From: Zea mays
Taxonomy: Eukaryota > Streptophyta > Magnoliopsida > Poales > Poaceae
Direction of reading: 5' to 3'
Assembly (NCBI RefSeq): GCF_902167145.1
Contig: NC_050098.1
Span: 30,808,501 to 30,872,500 of the forward strand
Length of the DNA: 64,000 bases
In this document: piece by piece, positions 53,565 through 64,000 of the stretch
Layout of the letters: the number at the start of each line of letters is the position of its first letter
Numbering within the stretch: the stretch's first letter is position 1
Made by a program: the position numbers and the translations under genes
Notes under the pieces: model-generated
What the model was told of the DNA's origin: nothing
The model's input: only the letters and a program-made list of their open reading frames with translations
The model's database searches: none

Positions 53565-56500
53565 TGTGACGGAACCTCCCAAGTAATTAGGCCCACCTAC
53601 AGTTGTCCTTGTCCAACGGACCTCAGACAACCCTGTAGGTGCCCCTGAACTACTGGACAAGTTCGGTATCTTTCCTTACCTTACCAGGAACGTTTCACCC
53701 GTCTTGCAGACATTACCGAACATCGGAGATAAAAAATGCGGAAGCGAATTACATAACTTTACATTTATTTCAAAAGCAAGCTTGAGTTATTTTATTACAG
53801 ACCAGAGCTAAAAGTGAGTGCAGAGTAGAAATATTATACAAACCAAGGGAGGCAAAAACTCCTCCCGATAAGAAGCACACAAAAGTTCTAAACGGAGGAT
53901 CCTTTCCTCCCGCACTTCATTCTTGTTTTTCTTCCTTTGGCACCACCTTAGAGCAAAAGCAACAAAAATTTGTCGCTTCCTCACCTAAAAACAACGGAGG
54001 GATAAACCCTGAGTATGGAATTACTCAGCAAGTCTTACCCGACTAAGGAAAAGACTCTCAAGGGTATGCTGGATAAATAGGAATCAAGGAGAGGCTTTAG
54101 CAAGAATCAACTTAGATACTTTTGCAGAAATAGCTTACTAAAGTGGGTCCTTACTTTCAATATTTTAACGCCAGATTAAATATTTAATAGACTCTGTTTG
54201 CATCTAGTCTAATTTCATCATCTCATCAATACAACATCATTTTTATCCATAGTGTTCACATCTTGACTTAGGTTGTAGGTCGGAGCTCAAGTCTCCACTG
54301 TCCGGGGATATAACGGCGATCCGAATCGATTTACTCAGCTGAGGATTTCTAACCACACGACATATGTTTCTCGTAAACCTTGATGTCTACTATTCCCACG
54401 GATCCTCCACTGCATGAACAGGTCCGCGCCACCCGAGAGTACACCACCCCTTTTAGGCGATCCGTTGCCAGGAGGGTACGTGCCACTCTCGCCATCTCTC
54501 CACGCCCAGTGCGCGATTGTCTTTTCATGTATGGAATAGCCGGGTTCAAGCTTACCCTGTCCCATTCTCAGGGCATGTGGCTAGATAAGATAGTCCTTGA
54601 TCAACAGGCCTACATACGCATCCAATCCTTAATTGACCCGAGCGGAGCATCACCTGTTCCTAGCCCAAGTCTCGATTTAAGTATTTCCATCCTTAGGATT
54701 GTGTCTGTTCCTTAGGATGAAAGAGCATCACAGGGAACTTTGCAGTAAGATCCCACTATTGCTCCAAATGAAAATATTCTTGCAGGTAGAAGCCATCCTT
54801 TCTCGAGTTAAATTAAGGACAACCTCTATCCACAAGATCTAAGCAAGGCTAAGCATTTTTGTAAATCATATTTTGATACTTCACAGAAGTATCTATAAAG
54901 GTATGGATATCAAGGAAAGCAATGCATCAAAGGGTTTCAAGCAATTCCTATGAACCTAATGCACATTTCACTAGACTTAAGTGTGCGAAAAGTATTTAAA
55001 AACACAAGGAAAGGGGTTGCATGCACCGGGGCTTGCCTTCGTTTACAGGTGAGTCAGGCTCGGACTCGCAGATGTCGAAGTAGAGCCAAGTCTCTGCCTG
55101 AGATTCCAAGGTGGTGGTGTCTTCTCTTGAGTCACCTCACTCTCTTCTTCGCTTTCTAAATATAACCATATAGGTATATATATAAGAATGAATGCCATGT
55201 AATGTGCATGAGGATGCAAAGATAATATAAACTTAATATTTATGTCTTGAGTACAATTTTCCTTCATGGAACTCCGAGAACTTAGGGTTTTCGGAGTCGG
55301 TAAAGGAGTTCATAGGGCAGGGGGGGTGTTTTGGGGTTTGGTGATCAAACAAGGTCCAAATCAACTCAAATCCTACCCAAGGCTTCTAAATAATGTGAAA
55401 AGCTCACATAAAAAGTTTGGGCAATTTTGGGATTATTATCTATTTTCTAAAAATCCAGAACTGTTAGTTTAAGCTATTTTAAATACTCTAAAATTCCCTA
55501 TTTGATCTAAAAATCATGAGATTATTTTTATTAAATTCTAGGGAAAATAATAAGTCTAGGAAAATTGGTTTCACAATTTTAGGATTTTTCTACCATTTTC
55601 TATAATTGTTTTGGCTCTGGAATAAAAAGAAAAGGAAAAACCGGGGAATAGTACTGGGCCAAATCTAGTTCAAGCGGCCCATGCCCACGCGGAAACGTGC
55701 GCGCGTCCGCGCTGCTCTGGTAGTTTTGCGGAAAGGCCCTCGCTACTTCTAATAATTCAGAAAACGCTCCCGGGACTATTTGCCAAGTCACTGACATTAT
55801 ACAATCATACCCTTCTAATTCTATTTCTTCTCCGAAGAGGTCCAAACCGACGGCGCGCTCATCAGCGATGATCCTGCTGCGTGGACCGGCCAAGATCGGT
55901 AGTGGATGCCTGATTTAACTACTGGGTGAGTGTTACGGGCGTGAGACAACCCTAGAACGGGTTTCAATTACGTAGTTACAGCCCTGGTTTAGACTGACCA
56001 CGATGGCGGAAAAATACCGACGCGAGTTCATGTGTTCCGGTTGATTGATTGTGACTAATTAAAAAGGGTCGGGCCGATGAGCATCAGTAGCGCATATAGA
56101 TACTGGAACATGATTACAACAAGCAGGAGCAGACCTGGGACGAGCTGTCCACGGAGCGCGGAGAATCCTGGCTCGCGGGTAACAGAAAAGGGGAAATCGA
56201 AGCCGCAACGGTCTCGGTTGGAATTGGGAGGCAAGTTTAAGGCTACACGTCCGTAAAGGAGTATAGTTTCACCATGCACTGTCAATTTTGGGAACGGTGG
56301 AGGGAATTTCGCGAATTTGGACTTCTACTGAGCTTCACTGGTGGAGATGAGAGCACCTCACCGTGGCTCCTTGCTCCATTTATAGGCACGGCGGCCCAAC
56401 AGACGACCCCCGACCACGGATAGCAGCGCAAGCGCATGCCTACCACGTCGGAAAGAGATACAGTGAGGGACATGGAGGCATGGGCGACACCGCGGCAAAA

Positions 56501-57598
56501 TTCACAGGTCATGGTGGCCGCCGGTGAAGGCTCCGGCAGGGCTAGGGCGGTGGCGCCACGTAAGGTTGTCCCTCCCCGACGTTATCCGTTCCCTACTGCG
56601 CACAAACCCGGACGGCGGCGGCGTGAATTTTGGCGCAAAGAGGTCGCCGGCGGTGAGGTTGCCGTGCTGGCGTTCTGATCTACAGAGAACACTGTACCAT
56701 GGCGCTTCTTCAGTCAGTTGGCCTGACAGTCAACGTTTGAACTCGATTTTTCTCTCAAATCTTTGTGGCATCCTGTCCAAAGATCTGCATCAAAGTTATA
56801 GAGCCACAATCCAGCTACAACTTTGTCACAGCAACCTTGATCAATTTCTCAACAATTCAAGTTTGAATTCACACACCAAGTTGGCTCTGTTCCACTGAGA
56901 ATCTGAATTTCAGAATGGACCAGCCTGACAGCCAAACTTGAGGCTTAATTATCTCTGACTTTTTCTTAATAACTATGCTTTCCTTCTTAAGCAAAGTTGT
57001 TCTCCTATGTTAGGTCTTCAACTTTGATGTGGTCACCTAACATGAATTCTCACTATTTTGAAAGCTACACAGCCCCAAAGTTGGGCCTATAACCCTGTTT
57101 TCAGACTTAGCATAGGAATCAAACTCAAGGTCCTTTTTGCAAATGAGCCCAAAACTTAGGGTTTGGCTTTCAAGTCCACATATTTGTGAATCAATTGACT
57201 TAAAACACTTATTTAGCTTGGTTTTTGCACTTTAGTCCAAAAGTGGACCAATTTTGCATATAAGCCCCTAGGGTTTGGTTTCAGGGTTTTCCAGGGTTCC
57301 AATTAGGGTTTCTGGTATCCCAGGGGTATAAATGTGATTCATCTTTATTTTTGGGGTCATTTTATGACTTTTACCCTAAAGCTTTTAGATTTTCTCATCT
57401 TAGGTTAAGTTTTACCCCTTTAATCCCTGTTTAGGGTTAAGTTCCCTATCCAGGGTCCTATTTGCAAAACACTTAAACAATACAACTTGTTTGAAATTTT
57501 TGCCTAGTGAATGCACTCTAGGTGTATCAAACATATGCAATGACAATGATATGATGTCATGCTCAAGTTTTAGTTATAGTAACACCAGGGGTGTTACA
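53565..57598 (-). repeat. LTR 2 of array G (4,034 bases)
   Basis: Shared LTR between the two units. It has a private one-base deletion (GATAAAAAATG at about 53729, versus GATAAAGAAATG in LTRs 1 and 3) and a few private transitions (GACCCGAGCGG, CTTCATGGAAC), and otherwise resembles LTR 3 more than LTR 1 in its U5 half. TATA at 56378-56384; donor-like motif at 54033-54038. Confidence 0.95.
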
Positions 57599-57609
57599 TC
57601 CTTCCCCCC
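57599..57609 (-). promoter_or_regulatory. Polypurine tract of G, second internal region
   Basis: Minus strand GGGGGGAAGGA abutting LTR 2; identical to unit 1. Confidence 0.85.
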
Positions 57610-57751
57610 ATAAAAGAATCTCGTCCCGAGATTAAAATCCTAGGGTAGGTAATTATGGTAAAGGAAACACATCACACTTTTATTTCTTAAGTTTTGGTAC
57701 AAGGCAGGGGTAATGTGGGGGTTACTTCTCTATTACACAGTTACACAGGCT

Positions 57752-58483
57752 TTACAATTTACAAGAGGCTAAAAAGCCTGGGAAATTCTTATTCAAGAAG
57801 TCTTGAGTTTCCTATGTAGCCTCATCTTCAGAATGCTGGTTCCACTATATCTTATAGAACTTGAGAGTCTTTCTTCGGGTGATCCTGTCCTTTTGATCCA
57901 GAACTCGAATAGGATGTTCTGAGTATGTTAAATCTGGTTCCAGGACAACATTAGTCACTTCAATGGTTCGATCAGGAACCCGAAGACATTTCTTCAATTG
58001 TGACACGTGGAACACATTATGTACAGTAGACAATGTTTCAGGGAGTTGAAGTTGGTATGCCACTGGTCCACATTGCTCAAGCACCAGGAATGGACCAACA
58101 TACCTGGGTGCAAGTTTTCCTTTAACCCCAAAACGCGATACACCCTTCATTGGTGAAACTTTTAAGTAGACATAATCGTCTACCAAAAAGCATAAGGGTT
58201 GTCGTCGTCGGTCTGCATAACTCTTTTGTCGAGTCTGAGCTTTCTTCATATTGTGAATAATTTTCTGAACCTTTTCTTCGACCTCATTTACCATATCAGG
58301 TCTAAAGAAGTATCTTTCTCCAGGTTCAGACCAATTTAGCGGAGTACGACATCGTCGTCCATATAAGGCTTCGAAGGGTGCCATCTTGATACTTTCTTGA
58401 TAGTTATTATTATATGAAAACTCCGCTAAGGGCAAACATTCATCCCATTCCTGTGGGAATTCCAGAACACATGCCCGTAGCAT
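57752..58483 (-). pseudogene. Integrase C-terminus with chromodomain, G unit 2
   Basis: Second copy of 49492-50223. Here a TAG at 57845-57847 replaces the tryptophan codon in FYKIQ-W-NQHS, cutting the chromodomain in half. The change is absent from unit 1, so it arose after the units separated. Other differences are single transitions (CGG to TGG type at 58052 and similar). Confidence 0.82.
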
Positions 58484-58932
58484 ATCTTCCAGTACTCAGT
58501 CTGCCCACTGGTTTGAAGATGATAGGTCGAGCTGTGGAGCAACTTAGTACCCAGGGATTTATGAAGTTCTTCCCAAGATTTGGATACGAATTGCGATCCA
58601 TGATCCGACACTATGGTCTTTGGAACACCATGCAGACTAAGAATACGAGCAATGTACAATTGGGCATAGACAGTAACCGGGTAATCTGTCTTGATTGGCA
58701 GAAAATGAACAATTTTCGTAAGCCGATCAACAATAACTCAGATAGAGTCATACCCATTTGTAGTCCTGGGTAATCCCACGATAAAGTCCATACAATATCT
58801 TCCCCTTTCCATGTTGGGATAGGTAAGGATTGTAATGGACCAACAGTCTTCATGTATATGGCCTTGACACGTTTACAAGTGTCACATCTAGCCACATAGT
58901 GTGCAATTTCAATTTGCATCTTTGCCCATCAG
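58484..58932 (-). pseudogene. Integrase core remnant, G unit 2
   Basis: Same frameshift and same 13-base deletion as unit 1 (50224-50672), so both lesions predate the duplication. Confidence 0.85.
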
Positions 58933-60874
58933 AAGAACACATAAGGTTCCAGGTGTGCAACTTGCTTCTTCGGATGACACTGTACTATCTGAGTCTGTTG
59001 GGTGGCAAATATGCAACTTTACCCAAATAGAATCAGATGCACCATCTTGGGTAAAACACACAGAAAGAGGTTTACCAACAAGTGGTTACAGTAAGTTCAT
59101 AGCACACAAGACGGTATGAATGCCGAATAACATCACGGTCAATTCGTGTTAACCAGGGGATCCAAGTCCACGAAAGGTGATATTGATTCAAGAAAAATCA
59201 CCAGCGGAGGGATCTGTAGATGCGGACTTTGCAACCAGTCCATTTTATCCAGCACTAGTCATGGATCGGCATGATCATACATGCAGGAAAAACACGCGTG
59301 AGACGGTCGAGGCACGACTAGAGCGATGATTAGGTGGCTATTGGTCAACTTAATCTCGATTCTTGTAAGTACTTTCTTTAGGGTGGGTTGAACCAAAGTG
59401 AGTTTAGACAACTTGATAAAACGGTCTCTAAACTCAGCCTTCATTCATTGGGCAATTACAAGTTAGTCAAAACCAACTTGTTGAACTACTTTTGACATTG
59501 CGCAAGTTCTCTCAGTACCTTCGGTAAACCAAGGGTTGAGAGTTCACATTTACTCACAAAGGTCATGCATTTGGGTAGAAGTCCATTTGGTCAGGTCGTT
59601 CATCCGTTTCTTCATGTGAGATGAACGGACTGGGTTCAGAAATACATGGAAAATAGGAGAGCGAAGGAACAAACTCCTGCATCTCAACAGCAGGGAAAGT
59701 CAATCTCCAATTTGAGAGCTAATTAGTTGTTTCTCCAACACTAAAAAGCTCCAAGGCTTCACCTTTACACAAAGGATGCAAAGGGAACTTATGTGAGTAG
59801 TCACTACCAAGATCAAAAGAAATAAGACCACACACGAAAGTGGTATGCCCTTTTGATCCAATGGAAATGACAGATGTTGTTTGATCTCTTCAAGACAACA
59901 TAGAAAGTGTTTCAAGGAAAGGTCAATGGAAGACAACACATCAGTGTAGTTTCACAATGGATCATGACCAGAAACCTTGGTACCGACAGGCGCCAAGCAG
60001 CAAAATCCTAGGTGCACATTCACAGGAGGCTCTCAGTTTCGCCGCGGTACCATAAGTCCTTAACCATAACACCATTACAAAACTGGCACCAATAATGAAT
60101 CTTACGTGGTAAGAATAATTTGTGTAGAGATGACCTATTAATATAATCTCATAATGGATTATGACTGCTAACTGTGATACTAGCGTGTATCGAGCAGCAC
60201 AACCATGTGTATGCATCCACAGGTGGCCCTCGGTTTTATCGCAGTATCATCAATTTTAGTCATAACACCATTACCAATAAGAAGTCTCGTGTAACACTAA
60301 TGGATTAGGTAAGGGTGACAATATACAAAAGGATACTCTACCAGTAAAAATGGTTACAAGTAGAGAGCCAAATAGATCATGACCCGAGGAAGTGAACAAG
60401 GCATGGCCATAACCTACACTGGATGAAAAAAAGTACGATGGGAGACTGTTAATTCAGCCACAAGCATATTTCTATGTACATCGTAGAGATCACAAGGTCA
60501 AGGATTAAGTTGATATGCCTTAAATATGAAGGAACCATAGGCATCAAATTCAAGAAAAATGGTCGGACATGCTTTTCCTAGGTTGGGTTAATAAAGCAAC
60601 ATGGCGATCCGCGAGAAGAGGCCAACTATACTAGAGACCACAACATGTATCAACTGAACAAGAGAATGGTTCTAGAGGGAGTCATGACTTGAGATCCTTG
60701 TTTGAAGTCTAGATACATTCTAGGTCCGACAAAGAAATTATCTAGGCATTGATTTGTACGGGTGTGGTCATGAAGTGATAATGGAAAATTCGACTTTGAG
60801 TCGGGTCATGGTTCACTAAATACGAATTATAGCCTAATCTTGGGTTTAGGCAACCAAGTCATCCAATCTCTATT
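58933..60874. other. Unrecognised filler, G unit 2
   Basis: Copy of 50673-52614 with a handful of substitutions (for example TGCGGACTT for TGCAGACTT, GAAGGAAC for GAATGAAC); contains the same 196-base duplication at about 59955-60350. No gene seen. Confidence 0.6.
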
Positions 60875-61405
60875 GGTCATAACTCAACCTGATGGTTCTC
60901 AGATCAGGGTTGAGAATTGCTTTTTGCTGGACTAACCAGTTCATGCCCAAGATGACATCTATGTCTTGGCTTTTCAGAACAACCATATTAGTAGGAAAGT
61001 CCTGTCTGGCCAATGTTAAGGGCACCTGATAAGCCACTTCTTTTCACTTTTGGTAGCTTTACTGTCGGGCGAGGAAGACCATTCATCAACCAACTTCATG
61101 GAGGGAGGGGGCCTGAAAAGGTCTAGTGCACCTTCAAGTGCTTCTCCCGCTACATGAGAAGGTCCGACTTCCATTCCGACAGGATTCACAGGGACGTTTG
61201 GGTGCAGTTGTGAATACAACACATGAATTCCTTCATGTAGTGTATTATAACAGACCTGCAAGTTATCCATGGCTAAGCTAAGCTCCTCCACATGGGCTCG
61301 AGCTTTGGCTTCCTTAGCCCAGGCGAGTAAACGAGAGTTAACCATCCAATCGAGTGCTAAATCTCGTTTCGCGAGTTGGTCTTGCAAGTAGCGGATGGCT
61401 GCATC
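60875..61405 (-). pseudogene. Protease scrap and upstream coiled-coil ORF, G unit 2
   Basis: Copy of 52615-53145 with the same fusion; the 123-codon coiled-coil frame (61387-61016) is again open and unchanged in sequence by eye. Confidence 0.65.
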
Positions 61406-61810
61406 CGCGACCCATAGATCATTCCTGTGACGGAGTTCTGGTTGAAGTAGTTCGACTTGTGCTTCCAGATCCCGATAGGATCGTTGCTACCACTGCTACT
61501 TTCTTCATGTCTTGGGGCAAGTTAATGGCAGGGTACGCCAATGGGTCTAGTAGATTTGCGCGCGGTCTTTCTGATGCGCGACAACATTTCTCTAAGGGGG
61601 AAAATGTTATTAGTATGATTCTTAGCATGATGCATGTATAATTACAGAATCAACCTTAGTCGATTCAACCTTCTATACATTGCACTCTTCCTATCTGGTC
61701 TTTAAGAAAGACTCTTCAGAATACTTAGGTAAGAGGAGAAAAGAGTTTTTAGGTAAGACTTTTGAAAATCCTTTTGAAGATGCCTCATAATATCTGCAAA
61801 GAAGGGCTAC

Positions 61811-61822
61811 ACTCCGATACCA
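61811..61822 (-). promoter_or_regulatory. Primer binding site of G unit 2
   Basis: Minus strand TGGTATCGGAGT before LTR 3, as in unit 1. Confidence 0.8.
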
Positions 61823-61824
61823 GC

Positions 61825-64000
61825 TGTGACGGAACCTCCCAAGTAATTAGGCCCACCTACAGTTGTCCTTGTCCAACGGACCTCAGACAACCCTGTAGGT
61901 GCCCCTGAACTACTGGACAAGTTCGGTATCTTTCCTTACCTTACCAGGAACGTTTCACCCGTCTTGCAGACATTACCGAACATCGGAGATAAAGAAATGC
62001 GGAAGCGAATTACATAACTTTACATTTATTTCAAAAGCAAGCTTGAGTTATTTTATTACAGACCAGGGCTAAAAGTGAGTGCAGAGTAGAAATATTATAC
62101 AAACCAAGGGAGGCAAAAACTCCTCCCGATAAGAAGCACACAAAAGTTCTAAACGGAGGATCCTTTCCTCCCGCACTTCATTCTTGTTTTTCTTCCTTTG
62201 GCACCACCTTAGAGCAAAAGCAACAAAAATTTGTCGCTTCCTCACCTAAAAACAACGGAGGGATAAACCCTGAGTATGGAATTACTCAGCAAGTCTTACC
62301 CGACTAAGGAAAAGACTCTCAAGGGTATGCTGGATAAATAGGAATCAAGGAGAGGCTTTAGCAAGAATCAACTTAGATACTTTTGCAGAAATAGCTTACT
62401 AAAGTGGGTCCTTACTTTCAATATTTTAACGCCAGATTAAATATTTAATAGACTCTGTTTGCATCTAGTCTAATTTCATCATCTCATCAATACAACATCA
62501 TTTTTATCCATAGTGTTCACATCTTGACTTAGGTTGTAGGTCGGAGCTCAAGTCTCCACTGTCCGGGGATATAACGGCGATCCGAATCGATTTACTCAGC
62601 TGAGGATTTCTAACCACACGACATATGTTTCTCGTAAACCTTGATGTCTACTATTCCCACGGATCCTCCACTGCATGAACAGGTCCGCGCCACCCGAGAG
62701 TACACCACCCCTTTTAGGCGATCCGTTGCCAGGAGGGTACGTGCCACTCTCGCCATCTCTCCATGCCCAGTGCGCGATTGTCTTTTCATGTATGGAATAG
62801 CCGGGTTCAAGCTTACCCTGTCCCATTCTCAGGGCATGTGGCTAGATAAGATAGTCCTTGATCAACAGGCCTACATACGCATCCAATCCTTAATTGACCC
62901 GGGCGGAGCATCACCTGTTCCTAGCCCAAGTCTCGATTTAAGTATTTCCATCCTTAGGATTGTGTCTGTTCCTTAGGATGAAAGAGCATCACAGGGAACT
63001 TTGCAGTAAGATCCCACTATTGCTCCAAATGAAAATATTCTTGCAGGTAGAAGCCATCCTTTCTAGAGTTAAATTAAGGACAACCTCTATCCACAAGATC
63101 TAAGCAAGGCTAAGCATTTTTGTAAATCATATTTTGATACTTCACAGAAGTATCTATAAAGGTATGGATATCAAGGAAAGCAATGCATCAAAGGGTTTCA
63201 AGCAATTCCTATGAACCTAATGCACATTTCACTAGACTTAAGTGTGCGAAAAGTATTTAAAAACACAAGGAAAGGGGTTGCATGCACCGGGGCTTGCCTT
63301 CGTTTACAGGTGAGTCAGGCTCGGACTCGCAGATGTCGAAGTAGAGCCAAGTCTCTGCCTGAGATTCCAAGGTGGTGGTGTCTTCTCTTGAGTCACCTCA
63401 CTCTCTTCTTCGCTTTCTAAATATAACCATATAGGTATATATATAAGAATGAATGCCATGTAATGTGCATGAGGATGCAAAGATAATATAAACTTAATAT
63501 TTATGTCTTGAGTACAATTTTCCTTCACGGAACTCCGAGAACTTAGGGTTTTCGGAGTCGGTAAAGGAGTTCATAGGGCAGGGGGGGTGTTTTGGGGTTT
63601 GGTGATCAAACAAGGTCCAAATCAACTCAAATCCTACCCAAGGCTTCTAAATAATGTGAAAAGCTCACATAAAAAGTTTGGGCAATTTTGGGATTATTAT
63701 CTATTTTCTAAAAATCCAGAACTGTTAGTTTAAGCTATTTTAAATACTCTAAAATTCCCTATTTGATCTAAAAATCATGAGATTATTTTTATTAAATTCT
63801 AGGGAAAATAATAAGTCTAGGAAAATTGGTTTCACAATTTTAGGATTTTTCTACCATTTTCTATAATTGTTTTGGCTCTGGAATAAAAAGAAAAGGAAAA
63901 ACCGGGGAATAGTACTGGGCCAAATCTAGTTCAAGCGGCCCATGCCCACGCGGAAACGTGCGCGCGTCCGCGCTGCTCTGGTAGTTTTGCGGAAAGGCCC
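61825..64000 (-). repeat. LTR 3 of array G, cut by window end
   Basis: First 2,176 plus-strand bases of a further LTR, matching LTR 2 closely. The window ends inside the GC-rich part just before the promoter region, so whether a third internal region follows cannot be told here. Donor-like motif at 62294-62299. Confidence 0.93.

Larger units (their letters stand above)
45304..64000 (-). mobile_element. Tandem Gypsy array G (LTR-int-LTR-int-LTR...), runs past the window
   Basis: Three LTRs start at 45304, 53565 and 61825, all the same way round, giving periods of 8,261 and 8,260 bases. Internal regions 49339-53564 and 57599-61824 are both 4,226 bases and differ at only a dozen or so places by eye. 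LTRs are homologous to those of element C, with the same termini. Internally only the upstream coiled-coil ORF, a protease scrap and integrase with chromodomain remain. Only the left outer flank (GAGAG, 45299-45303) can be seen, so the target duplication is unverified and the repeat number is unknown. Confidence 0.9.

Overview
This window reads as intergenic heterochromatin from a large-genome grass, most likely maize (Zea) or a close panicoid relative. The evidence is stacked LTR retrotransposons of three types: a Sirevirus (Copia) whose LTR carries repeated CACCGGAC-GTCCGGTG palindromes, giant-LTR chromodomain Gypsy elements of the Del/Tekay type, and a short-LTR Tat-type Gypsy element with an antisense gene. 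I see no intact host gene, no RNA gene and no CRISPR array. The only material that is not an LTR element is a broken PIF/Harbinger-like transposase gene at 43458-45303.

Layout, left to right. Positions 1-541 hold the edges of two Sirevirus LTRs in opposite orientations. Positions 542-43457 are one Sirevirus (element A, + strand) split by younger insertions. Its gag is cut at 813 by element B (814-29107, + strand, TSD CTACG on both sides), a Del/Tekay-type Gypsy element with 4.37 kb LTRs and a heavily mutated gag-pol. B's 3' LTR is itself split by element C (15450-28745, - strand, TSD TGGGC/TGGAC), a related Gypsy element with about 4.05 kb LTRs. Element A resumes at 29113 with gag, protease and integrase, but its reverse transcriptase is deleted. 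Element D (33480-42119, - strand, TSD CATAT on both sides) sits in A's 3' noncoding region. D carries three LTRs rather than two, a gag without pol, and an antisense gene with its own TATA box and two predicted introns. A ends with its 3' LTR at 42253-43457.

Element A lies inside the first coding exon of the Harbinger-like gene (minus strand), whose GC-rich 5' UTR exon and 1.3 kb intron follow to 45303. From 45304 to the window end runs a head-to-tail array (element G, - strand) of LTR-internal-LTR-internal-LTR with a period of 8,260-8,261 bases. G is a deletion derivative of a C-like element: gag, reverse transcriptase and RNase H are gone, about 1.94 kb of unrecognised sequence has taken their place, and an upstream coiled-coil ORF plus the integrase C-terminus with chromodomain remain.

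Insertion order from nesting: Harbinger-like gene, then A, then B and D, then C. G entered beside the Harbinger-like gene independently. Every coding region is broken, so the window is a fossil record rather than a working gene set. The points most worth a second look are: a shared splice-donor-plus-hairpin motif in the LTRs of B, C and G, paired with CAG|ATG acceptor-like sites before gag; the two independent multi-LTR structures; the antisense intron-bearing gene in D; the unknown filler in G; and the bracketed Harbinger-like gene.
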